From positions 54,689,267 through 54,753,266 of the forward strand of contig OX235270.1 of assembly GCA_944472135.2 (NCBI GenBank): a stretch of DNA of 64,000 nt, read 5' to 3'. Source of the DNA: Trichobilharzia regenti (Eukaryota > Platyhelminthes > Trematoda > Strigeidida > Schistosomatidae). Below, one piece after another: positions 37,167-50,000 of the stretch (positions within the stretch are counted from its first letter, which is position 1; the number at the start of each line of letters is the position of its first letter). Position numbers and translations under genes: made by a program. The notes beneath the pieces were generated by a model. The model did not search any database and was not told the origin of the DNA. It saw nothing but the letters and a program-made list of their open reading frames with translations.

Positions 37167-40100
37167 GTCCGACACAGAAATGTCACTCTGTCGATCATGC
37201 TGAGTTCATCCAATTACACAGTAGATCCCACTAAATCCAACTTAAGGGAAATAGGAAGCGTAAAGTGAATTGGCGGTCACCCGTCAGTCATTCTTACTAT
37301 TCCATGACACATCATTTAATTTAATGTTTACAGTTTGTATTTAGAATAAAATAACGCCATGATGAAAGTGCGACCATACACAATGGAAATAAACAGAAAT
37401 ACAAAAAGTCTTTCAGAAAACAACATTTCTGCATGAAATTAGCCTGTAAATGTTACATACTTTTATCACCAAAATCTTTTTTTTTATTGTATGCTACAAT
37501 ACTAATGAATATGAACGAGAATGACATAATGAACAAGTGGAAAAATTAACGACTAACACATGTTGCATATTTCAAAACTAAAACGCAGTAATGACATATC
37601 TCCTTTAACTGATCAGATTATTAAAAAATGTGCATTCTAAATGGATTGTTTTAATCGTTCAATACCAGTCAGTTTATTTAATGACGAACAAATTTATATC
37701 TCCCAAAATTCCTATCCATGAATACTTGTCGCAATTATCATCTGTTTTGATCAGTGCTCCTCAGTGTCCGACCCAGATGAATTCCACCCCAAATGGTGTC
37801 ATACCTATTTGTCAAATCATTCTAGGGAAACATATAAACCCCTGGACATAAATTGACGTCGTAACACACCTTTTGTTACTTTACTGTTTTTCTTTGTTTT
37901 AAAAAGTAAGGAAGCTACCAAAGCTTAGTTAGGAGAGATTATTATTTACAGTGTGCATAATCTCACATTTCATACTCGATATTAAGCATAACCAACTGAA
38001 ATTAGTTTATTTAACCTACAAGTTCAACTTTCACCATAAAACTAAGATTCTTTCAAGGTAAATTTACTTTACAGGATTTTCATCATGAGCTGACATTGGT
38101 TAGAGAACCATTGGAAACCTGGGAGTACTGGACAGCTGTTTCGTCCTAGTTTGGGACTCTTCAGCAGTACGTACCCACACCACAGGGCTCGAACCCAGGA
38201 CCTCCTGGTTACAAGGCGAGCTCGTATACCATTAAGCCACTGGGACCCGTTACAATGGCCAACGAATTCTAACTTCTGCCAATTGACGACATAGCGCGAC
38301 CCCAGCCAGTGTCTTCGGCGAGTATTTTTCCTCACACCCGACCTCCTGCACCCTACTGGTCACGCACCTGGTGGGTGCGTACTTATGAAGAGTCCCAAAC
38401 TAGGATGAAACAGCTATCCAGTACTCCCAGGTTTTCCAATGGTTCTTTAACTAATGTCAACTCATGATGAAAATCCTGTAATCAATCAAATCCCTACAAA
38501 TCAACACTTAAATTTACTTTATTAATAAGCAGTATAAAACACTTAAGTGTGAAGTACCTAGACTACTGTTATTAACTACAAACTCATGTCTTGTGAATGT
38601 ACACTCGACCCAACTTGAATGTTGTTCATCAGTGGAGCAGTATTTGACAGAAGTTGTCAATGATTAGTTTTCAAAGTTTAAGCGAATAAGAAGAAATACA
38701 CGAAATAAGTAAACTGGATGACGATATCCATGACCATAGAGGTCTTACTCACAATGTATACTTTAAGACAAAGAACAAATATTTCCATTTGACAAATCTT
38801 TTTGAAATAAGTATGAAACAATAAAAATTGTTCAGATTACCATTGCAGCTACAGTATACTTTGTAAATTGCATACAGTACAGGTTTAAGTGAGGTAAGTA
38901 TTGTGTACAAAATCAGGATTAAAACTGAGTTATCGACGCTATGTAATAAAAACACTTATTCTTCTTACAAATATCCTCTTTAAAGTAAAAAACAATAATA
39001 AATAACGACAACTTACAAATGCATATTTTATTGCCTAACTGATAAACGCATATGATATCATCCTTTAATGTCTACGATAAGTGGAATCTGGAAAAATGAA
39101 CTGTCCCTTACTGTATGCTAGTCTTTTAAAATGTGTTTGTACTTCTAATGGATTTATGTCTGTATTCATTATTTTCGGATAAGTTATTGAGACTACGTAT
39201 GTACGTTAGTGTGTACACACACGTTAGTGCATTCTTCAATCGGAGAGAGAGGATCGATCAACATCTACTATACAACACATATGCACACATACATAAGCTC
39301 ATAAAATGATAAACAAACAGTTCCAGCCAGATAGGCGTACTAAATCAGCTTTACCGTGCTTTTATTTATTTTTTTAATTATAATATTATATTTAGGATTA
39401 CTGTAAATAATAATCTAGCAAATAATGTATTCTACCATCAGTTTTCAGAGAATTTTGAACAAGGAATGATTACCAATCACAACATCTCACCTACGTACGT
39501 AGTCAGTGTGAGAAAATACGGAAAGTATGTATTGGTAGAAGAGATTCAAAACGTTACTAACGTATTTTTGTACAGCTTTCATTCGCTATTTCATGAAGCC
39601 TAACATCAACACACATCGCTCGCTCAGTGATTTCATTTGATGTGTATGATGGTGTTAAGGTAACAGTGTTCAAATGGCCACAGTGTTATTCAGATTCTTC
39701 TACGCTTGATGAATGGTTCACAACTGGACAGAAGGTCAGAATTGATTGTTGCTGCACAAAATGATCGTCTTTTGATGTGGTTTTGTTCTCTGAGCTGGAT
39801 GGTTAATTTGCGAAGCTTTCATCACCCTACTGGGTGACATCTTCAGCGCATACTTCAATTTGATCGTCTTTTAAATAGGCATTGGAAAATCAAACATATA
39901 AGAGGCTAACTTTACAGTTTCGTATAAAGAAAACTTATTTTACTACCAGTACCTGTGTTGTTTTATGCCTCAATAAGAGTATCCTAAGAGCGAGTCTAGA
40001 AGCAGAATACCAATATAAACACCTTCATAAAGGCATATAACTTCAGCAGAATTTAAGAATATAATCACATCCAGCTTATACAATCACACAACTATTATAA

Positions 40101-43100
40101 TCTGCAGATTTGGAGTCGATCTATCTACAATATTCAAATCTTTCAATTACGAAGCAGAAACCTACATCATCAGGCTTGCTTGTATTTAAACCTGGATGAC
40201 TTTGTGTTAAGGATGCCTGAAATCACAACACAGAATCTCATCATGTGTTAGGGTGAAGTAGACGAATCACATGGGTGGCAACTTTCATCAGACTAAATGG
40301 AATCTCATAGACTTTGTAGACAGAATCTTTATTTTCTGCTTGGTGGAGCAAAACCATCTTTGTGAGGAAAATAGTTGGCAATCAGTCATTATGTTTTGCG
40401 ATAACAACTGTCTGAAACATGATTTACCGAATTCACGAGGTCATCACTTTGTAAAGTCGATTATGTATGAACACAATTCTAAAAATCAGGCAAAATAAAC
40501 CTACGACAAGATTTGTAATTTTGTTGCCTTCAGTAGATTTCGCCTGTAGATATTCTACACAGTTTATAATCTAAAAGTAATGCGAATCACGTGTCAATTC
40601 TTTTTTGGTGCAGAAAAGCCGTGTAACAGGTGTAGTTGTAGTCCATGTGCACTATGTACTAAATGCACAAACGTAAACCAGTTCAAACTACTACGCACTT
40701 CAAAAAAGTACACACAATACCAGGGAAAAGAAGTGTGATGGAACTATAATAGATGAAAATTTAAAGAAGAATTATACGAAGATTTAGTGAACAAATTCAG
40801 AATCTGGATGGTGGTAAGGAATGACTACTTATGTGCCAACTGTCTAAAATCATTGCTTCTTAACATTTCGATAGCCTCAGCCAAACAGCCTGCACCTCCT
40901 CCTTGAGTAGCTCAAACAAATATTCAAACATTTCATGAGTCACTGCTATGTTTGGGCCTGATCACTACTACCTTTTTCCCTTTAATATTGCTGTTCGAGA
41001 AAGCAGATGGCTTTGACTACTTAACTACCTAAACCAATGAAGCTTCACACACTCATTGATTTTTCATTCTTATTTAACACTCCTCACGTAGCCTCATTAT
41101 TACTGACCATAGTGCTTCACCTAACACAAGAAATCGAAGGCGAGCACCTACAGTTAAAGGTAACTAAATTTTCCTTATGTTGCATTATGAAAATCGTAGG
41201 CTCCTAGACAATATGTTAGTTGAGCTGATTATTATTGGAAAATTTTTCACCTATCTTCCTCACTGGGGTGATCAGAGATCTATGCCAATCTGATGAAACG
41301 GGGTCGAGATGCCATACAGAGATTAATACCTTAGTTAATGTACTGGCTCCACAGCTACTTGTTTCCTATATCTGTTTACCTTTCAAAATCAAAGCACACC
41401 AACTAATAAATGATCAAATCCACATAACTGTTCTAATAGCGAGTGGTCTTCCCCATCAATAACCTATGGTTACGTGGTCCATTAGTGTCCATCATTAGTT
41501 TGGTCTTGGCAGTCGCCAACATGTCTGAGATTAGTACTGACCAAGAACAGATAGTTATTGCGACAAAACAGTAGTCGATTCGTTAGCATAGGAATCCGTA
41601 GACATCAATGTACTTTTCGGACTGGCTCACTTTCCTTACTTGAGCATTAAAATCACCTACCAAAATAAGTGTTTAGCTTTTACGACAAAACTAACTAGTC
41701 AGCTTCTGATAAAATACAACCACTATCTTGTCCCAACTGTTATCGTTGGGCTTGTAAGCGAAGATTACGGAAAGATATCGCTTATTTTCCTTATTATTAC
41801 GAATCCACTCAGACGGGAAAAACATAAATGACGTTTACACTCATATGCTGAATATTTCTGAGATAATATATTAGGTGCGCGAAAAAACAAGTCAAGGAAT
41901 CCTCTGACACGCATAGAGTGAATTTGTTAGATTCGTCATGTTTGTCAGATGGGGTGAAACGAATGGCTACTACACATGGGTTTTTTGCAAGCATGTTTCA
42001 GAGATACAAAGGATGAGATCCTAAAGTTCTACTCATTAGTAAGGAAAAAGTAAAGTCATCAGATGATACATAGTAAAAGAAAAGCGATTAAAAACATTGA
42101 TATTCACAAACAAAGTGAAGATATCTAGTAACTACCTTTTATTACCTACAGTTCAGTTCACTAAAATTGATGGCTTGGTGTTTCCAACCAGTAAATAGCT
42201 ACTTTATTGACAGGAAATTCTGTTACTACATTTATAAACTTTAATATAGCGAAAATCTTCATTCAGTCATCTTCGATCAATCTTTTTGTTTAATGAACTT
42301 AAATTAGATCGTGTTTTTTTCATTTTCAAGAACACTTCACAAATCACTCAGCCTACTATTAATCATGTATAGCGTCATACGTGCAAGCTGCTGTTCATTT
42401 AGGATGGCAGTAAAATATATTGGAATTGTATGCATGAGTGGCAATGCACATACAACACAGTTGCCAATATCATGCTGCACCTGTATGTCAGTAACTGTCA
42501 GGTGGTAACCAACCTTCAGACCACTTTACTAATCACAATTGGAACATGCCATCAATACATGTGTTTATTATTAGCACACATACACACATAATAACAAGGT
42601 TTCGTTCAGTTAGAAATCGATATTATAAATGAAGACTACTTTTATGTCGCCAGGTACAACAAGCTGTTGGCTAGTATTAAAGTACACGTTATCTACTGGT
42701 TGAACTAATATTATTTGCTTTTTTTCTTTGCTCGATGTATATTATTCTTTTGTATCATATTACAAGACTTAATTTATTCCCTTTTGTTATGATAGAGAAG
42801 CCTATGGGGAGATAAAGGATCTTATGAGAAGTAAGTTATTCGTTATATCAACATTATTATTATTATATCCTTTAATTCCTAGAGGAACATAGGCCTTCAG
42901 CTGTGCGTCTCCATTCCCTTCGGTTTTCTGCCAACTTTTTCACCCCGCTCCAAGTCTGCCCACATGCTTCCATCTCCTCTTCACATGACCTCCTCCAAGT
43001 CACCCCACCCTCATCAGACTGACGACCAACTCGCCACTTCCCTTTCAGGTTCCACTAAAGTGATGGCTTGTCTAGTGATGTCACTTGATGGTTTCCTCAG

Positions 43101-43989
43101 TGTATGGCCAGCCATTCCATCTCCATTTCTTCCTGCCTATTTGTCTCACAGTCGGTTCCTGGTTGGTTCGCTCCCAGAGATCTCTGTTGCTGATCTTTTC
43201 TGGACATCTGATCTTGAGTAGGATTGAGCGAAGACAACTGTTAATGAAGGTCTGTGGTTTGTTTGAGATGCTCTTTATGACGCGCTGGCCAAGTCTCTGA
43301 TCCGTACAGTAGCACTGAGTGAATTCACATTGGAGTTGAAAATCTGAAAGTTATCTTTGGTGCTGAGTGCTGTTGACCTCCACACAGACTTGATAGTAAT
43401 GAAAGCTTGTCTTGCTTTCCCGACCCTTGCTTTGATATCCTCATCAGTTCCATCCGCCTGTAGTTGAAACGATGCTTCCCAGGTAGATAAATGAGGTTGT
43501 TTCTCTCAGGTTCCTCCCATTCATCCTGGCTGATTGTTATCTGTTGTTGTTGCTGCTGTTGCTGTTGATGGTGTTGGCCAGGAATCTTCATCACCTCTGT
43601 TTTATCTATGTTCACCTGAAGGAAGTCCTATCTTATCCAGATCCTTCTTCTGCCAGCTTGTTGCTTTTCACTTGCATATCTTCCAGCTTGTGGGAAATCA
43701 GACATCTATCATCGGCGAAGTTCAGATCCTCCAAGTTTTGAGTCCATTTTATGCCTGTTTCCTCATTTCCCGTTGTCTGTCGCATTATCCAATCTACTGC
43801 AACATGAAATTATATATATTATATCAACATGAAATGTAAATATTCGTGCTTTATAATTTCTTTCGATTAATAATGATAAGTTGAACAGAAGAGAAAAATC
43901 ACACGTGATTAGTAGACGAGTACGAGTAGGATAGATAACATCTTGCACATTAATATATACAATCAACAATTTTATAATTCTCCCTCTCT

Positions 43990-44058
<69 letters not shown>

Positions 44059-47000
44059 CTAATTAGAAAACTTACTCCAACTAAATCTTCCGGAACAGCT
44101 TTCATTTGAGTCCATGTATAGAAAAATGTTGAAAAGACGCAGTCGAATAAATCCTCAAATAGTGTTTCACCCAGACCATGATAACTTAAGAGTATTGGAT
44201 AGAAAAGTGAAGGCAGACAAAATTCATTCGCATCCTCTTCTATAATAAACTGAGAATCATAAATTTCACCTAGGGAATAAAAATGATAATAAACAAGGTA
44301 AATTATATGCATCCAATTTATGAGAAGTTGATGGATTTCACTGACAATGTGTTAAAAAGTTAATAAAAAGATGAAAAACTGAGTATCTGGTTTAGGACAA
44401 CTGTGAGTATACTTTCAGTGTCAAAAGAAACTGCTTTTAGAAATCCCCAGATAATCTTGAGCTATATTTCATTTATTTCTGCTAGTACCTTTCGAAGGGC
44501 TTGAAATTAAATCACTTATGATATAATTCTACGTAAATTAGTTGATTCAAGATAACACACGTAGAGTCAAAATAAGGTCGATTCTTAAAATCCTAGATTA
44601 TTTCTTCCTACAATATTCGCTTCTGTTTATTTCATCCTGTCTATTTGTTAAACAGACTTATTGTTATCTTAAATGAAGATAATTTCGGAATTGAGTCAAT
44701 ACTAACTATGTGCACTTACAGTTGAACTGTTATTGACAACAAAACTGGAAATCTCATTCCATCTATCAACTGAATTAAAAGTATATAACTGACTTCTAAA
44801 GCAGGTTTCTTTATTCCAACTGAAATCACCTGGATCTGAATATAACGAAGAAGTAAATTATGTACCTTTCAGAAGCTCTGTGTAAATTCACAATCACCTA
44901 TAGTCTAAGTGTTGCTTGAAAATAACTAACATGCGCATAGAGGTATTTAGTCGACCCAAAAGTCGATTCCACCATAGAATTATTTTGTTTTACAAAACAT
45001 AATATTATTTATTTACTGGTAAAGTCTCGAGCACAATTTATTGCTCAGAATAATACCCAGGTACTCACATAATTGTCAGGTTTTGGTTTATTTTCTTTTA
45101 TTCCTTTACGTTCCCAGTGGAACATACGCGGCTTCAAGCTACAGGCTTGCAATTTCAGTAGCAGTGGTGTTTATTTTTACAGGATGGGGTTGCTAGCCTC
45201 ATGCCCATCCTTACCTCTTTAACAATCTTAGTGCTGACTTAGCGAGGTAAAGGAGTGTGTCGGCCGGGGATCGAACCCCGAACCACATGTGTAGTGGTTG
45301 GCGAGCATTCCACCACTGTGCCACCGACACGCGATTCTCATTATTTCCTATCCTTTTGTAGCGTGATGCAAATTGATAAAAAGTGGCCAAAACTGAAACA
45401 ACATTTTAAGTCAATACTTGCAGAGTTTACGTTGTGGATATTAAGTAATCTTATTGGACAACTTGGGTCAATTGCCAACCAATCAGAACAGTTTATTGTC
45501 TTCTGACCTAAACGGCCTTTGATGTGGCTATGAATGTATGAATGTTTTCCCTTGAATATAGGTCCTTTGCCAAGTCTTTTCCGTTACACTTTTACCTAAT
45601 TGGTAATTTCACATAACTCTGCTTTTGACATTGTTTCATTCTTACTGCAAGCGTGTGATGTAGATTCGATGAACGAAGATTCAGCGATCAAACTCTCCCT
45701 CCACCTACCTATATTACTTTCTAGAACTGTCCCACCCTGTTGTGTGATTGCATGTTAGTGCATGCAGTGCGATCGCTGTATATATTTGTCTAAGATGGTC
45801 GTCTCTCTAAAGTATGGGTACACAAAGTCTAAACGATAGCTTTGATGAAGTCATATACCGGCAAGGGAAAATTCGTTACAAGACAAAATGAAATTGTAGA
45901 GCGAAACCTCTTTTTCAGGACCAAAAAGTAGTATGGTTAGTCATCTAACGCATATAATTCGTTACTATCGCCTAACTACGCAGCCAGAAGTACAATTTCC
46001 CCATGGATTTTAATAATAATAATTACTCAAGTTGTTTATAGTATTATGCTAACTGTTTCCACACCCACTGTTCGATTCACAACAGCTGCGTGGTTAGATC
46101 CTTGTTGAGTTATCAAGAAAAGTAGGCCCGATTGTAACGTGAAGGTAACAGTTTTCTTTGAAGGATGCATTCTAACGAGTGTAGACTATTTTATCATTAG
46201 AATGAAGAGCAGGCTACAACATGCGGTAATTAGTATCATTACTTAAACTAACTAAGATTTGAGAAGACTCATATCAATCCAAAAAATTAAACATTTTAAG
46301 ATCACATTTATGGAATAATGACACCAGGCGAGAACCACTGGGAAGTAAGAAAAATTACACTTCTGAAAGTACAAAATAGAATCTAATTTCTGTCTATATA
46401 ACACGTTAACGTTGATGGTCTAATGAAATCCGATGAATGTGTGCCGTCAGTCCGTTGGGAAGCCGATCTCAAATCAACTCATTCTGCATAGACGATTGAA
46501 ATAAATTCAGTGTTCTTCATCAAGACTTGATAATAAAATGTCAAAACAGTGGGTGGTTGTACGGTTACAACTGGTCAAACATGTATAACATGAACTATTG
46601 TTACTGAATGAAAAAAATGTACTAAATTTATAACGTCGTCGTTCATTAGTAATGCAATGAAAAAATCCGTTAAGTGACCAGTCGGTTCCTATTATGCTAC
46701 TTAATATTCAGGGAAAAAGTAGTATATTACAAATATCATTGCCACTTACTGTGAACTGAGATCAATTCGCAAAGCATTCTTGTCACAGCATTGGCAGCTT
46801 CAATTACTGGAAATAACGGCCTCTTTTCAGTTAGTGAAGTGGGAGGATAATAATAATAGTAAGACGAGGAATGACTACTAACCATGCCTTTGAATGGTTT
46901 ATAAGTTTGTTGTAGACTGGATGACAACGAGTCAACTGTAAAACGTCGTCCAGTGTTATAACAGTATTCACTATCATAACGTGAATGAGTAGTATTCAAA

Positions 47001-50000
47001 AGGTATTTGATATAATTTGAATCAACAGCTGAGAAGTGACGATGTACACGAGAAGTCTTACCGCTTACACCAACTCCATAGCCACCACTAACAGTATCAC
47101 CACCAACACCGTCATCATACAGATTATTAAGTAAATTGAGAGAATTGTTAGTATTCAGTGGAGGAGAAGGGAATTCAGACAGGAAATTTGATTTACGATA
47201 ACTTGTAAAACTGTCATATTTTTGAAGTGGATAAGCATAACTGAGCATATCAATTAACTTGTTTTTATTCTTCATTGCATACGCGTGTATGCTGTGAAAT
47301 GCAAGAGAACCTGGAGACTCTTGAAAATCAGCATATGGATCTGTTGGTATCTGTAATAAACATGAACATGCGAAATTGAAATAAACGAACAAAGCAACAC
47401 TATAATAACAAGTTGAAAAGGCGTTATTATCTCCTATTTTTTTTGTTTCAGGTCGTAAAAAATAACGGTCAGCCATAGCATTGATGATACCGTGTTGAAT
47501 AGTAAACAGTTGCCTAGACCAAATCAAAATTAGTTTCTCTTTTAACGTTAGGAAACTTAAAGTGAGATTATAATACACCTTTTTCAATTGCATCAATATC
47601 TAATGCTTCAGTATTAACCTAGGAAAAGACTGGATCTATCTCTCTTAGGCAATCTGATAGTTGTTTTTAAAATGAACGACTATTAAGTGTACAGTGTGAT
47701 TTAATAAGTGGTTAGCGCTTTAGCAATTTATTCATTACAGACATCTGTATACTTTACAAGAATACCTTCCTTCATACTACACTAACAAAAACGCCAAGGT
47801 ATTTTTATCTTGTAATTTTTTCCTAATGAACAGCCATTTGTATACTTCCCTTCCTAGTTTTTAGCACAAATGTGATTAATTATCAAGCACTGACAAATTT
47901 GTGAAGTCTAGGTAAAATAAAAAGGTCAAGTTTTTCAGAAACCTGAGATATCAATGCAACATATAGACAGAAAAAAATACTGAATTTTTACCCTATCACT
48001 GCTATTTTCACTCGATGCTAAAAATATTCCCGCATAAACAACAATATGAGGTAGCATGTGAGGTATGTCCAAAAGTACATGGAAAAGTGCGTAGGTAGAA
48101 CTATGCTATACTATAGTGATGACAACATTTGTTGCCTGTTGGCATAGTTCTCCGAATAGCAACCAACGAACGACAGCTTTAAACCATGCGCTTCACCTAC
48201 TTCGACCTGAATTTGACACGTACACATACACACACACACACACACTTATAGTAAGCTAGTAAATTGCAGTACTGTCTTGTGTTACTAAGTTCAAAAACAA
48301 TAGTAATAAAACAATGTTGCTTGGTGTTTCTGAAACAAAAGCCTCTGGTAATTCAGTTTCACTCACACAACTATTTAATGCTTCAAAACTCCTAACAGTT
48401 ATTCCATTTGAAATTATTATTCTACACTGAAATGGACCCTCAGAATCTAGAAAAGAATTAAGGGTGATGAGATGTAGTGGAGTAAACAGATTACGATATG
48501 CCATCCCACAATACACATTCTGTAGTCTTCGTGGCTTTCTAATATTTCAAAAAAATCACAATACAATCACAATTGGCTTCATCTGAGTTGCACGGTACTT
48601 TGCCGGCAAGCCAGCATCACTACTTGACATCCAACAGTGACATATTACATATTACTTATGCCCTTCAACCATACGCAGGGTTAAAAGACAACTGTGAAAG
48701 ATATGAAGACTTTTGAATATGTGTCAGATATATAGTATTGGTATGAGTATTGATTATATGAGTATTGGTTTTCTCGGATGACTAATAAAAAGGTATTCAT
48801 GCTGCTACCCTCATTGTACTCAAGACGCTTTACTCGTGGGTGCCTCATTAGTAGAACTGTTTCCAGGTGCGCAAGTGGCTGGGCTTGGATATTTTTCGGA
48901 TTTACTATCAAATGAAATACTATAGTAATGACTAACCAACTATTTATATTAAGTATTAGTCAGTAGATAAACGTTAAAAACTCATTAAAACATTACAATC
49001 ATCATTACCTTGAATCCAAGTCTTATGCATGCTTCTTCCATAGATTCCACACTTGGACTGAGTGTATACTCATCGCAATAGACCGCTGAACATAACTGAT
49101 TCATTTTCTCCATATTTACTGCTGACTGAAGTTAATAATAAAGCAGTAGTATTAATAGAATAATAGCGCTGTTACTACTGCTGTTGGCAGTAATCGAAAA
49201 GCAAACAAAAGAGAAACGACAGTCGAATTAAGCTAACAGTTTTCTTTTAGATATAACGGATAAGATTTGTAGCTCGGATTGATGATTTTTGTCAAGTTGT
49301 GCTTTCTATTTTATTGTGTGAGTTCTTAGTAAATGCCAATAGTAAGCTGTAACCTGAGAACTAGAGCAGGTATTGCGTAGAAATCTTGACAGGGATTAAA
49401 AAACTGGGATGATTTGGATCTCACCCAGGTTAGTTGAGTGACAACCACCTGGCAGTTCTTGGTCCAACCTCACATAGAGTACAGGGCGATTGAGAAGTCC
49501 AAGACAAGGATAAATACTGTCCATATCTTTCTAGTTTAGATGATGTTAATCCCTGATAAAAAGTACTCATTATACCTTCCACCAAAAATCAATTATTCGA
49601 ATTCCTTTCTTTTTCAATGACCATTTATCCTGTGATTCTAGTTGATAACTACGTTACATGTTGGCTTTGAAATAAGCTGAAAACGATTGTCATCGAGTTA
49701 CAACAAGAAACAAATAGTGAATAAGTGCGTTTAAATAGCAAATAACACACAACAATCTAGCAAACTGAAGGACAAACATATATGACCAGAATATGTTTTA
49801 TAACTTTCCTAGAGTACTAAATTTTAACTCGTCTGAAAGTAATGAATATAATCCTTAAGCAAGTCAGGTTAAGATAACTGTAGTTACTTTGCTGAATTAA
49901 ATAAAACGTCAAGCTGAGTTGTAGAAATGTGTTTGCTTTCTAGTAAAGGTCATAATCATTAATTTAATCGTTTATGCATTGATTAACACTCAATCTAGAC

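Larger units (their letters stand above)
38072..38508. mobile_element. Inverted dimer of a hammerhead-ribozyme SINE with 13-bp target duplication
   Basis: TAAATTTACTTTA flanks the unit at 38059-38071 and 38509-38521. The left half (38072 to about 38330, minus) has a tRNA-like head with A box CAGTGGCTTAATGGTATA and B box GGGTTCGAGCC, then a hammerhead, then the family 3' part. The right half (about 38330-38508, plus) repeats the hammerhead and 3' part in opposite orientation with a decayed core. The whole inserted as one unit. Confidence 0.85.

Noticed and set aside
43950..44312. Open frames containing long Tyr-Ile repeats here and at 36719-37213
   Set aside because: They are translations of TA microsatellites; only the 44076-44269 part is coding.
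46736..47596. The full 286-codon open frame as one protein
   Set aside because: The part upstream of 47350 is separated by a strong acceptor and has no family match; it is intron read-through.
48256..48516. 86-codon minus-strand open frame within ELMO
   Set aside because: The flanking ELMO exons join in phase without it and the family alignment is continuous across the junction; no similarity recognised.
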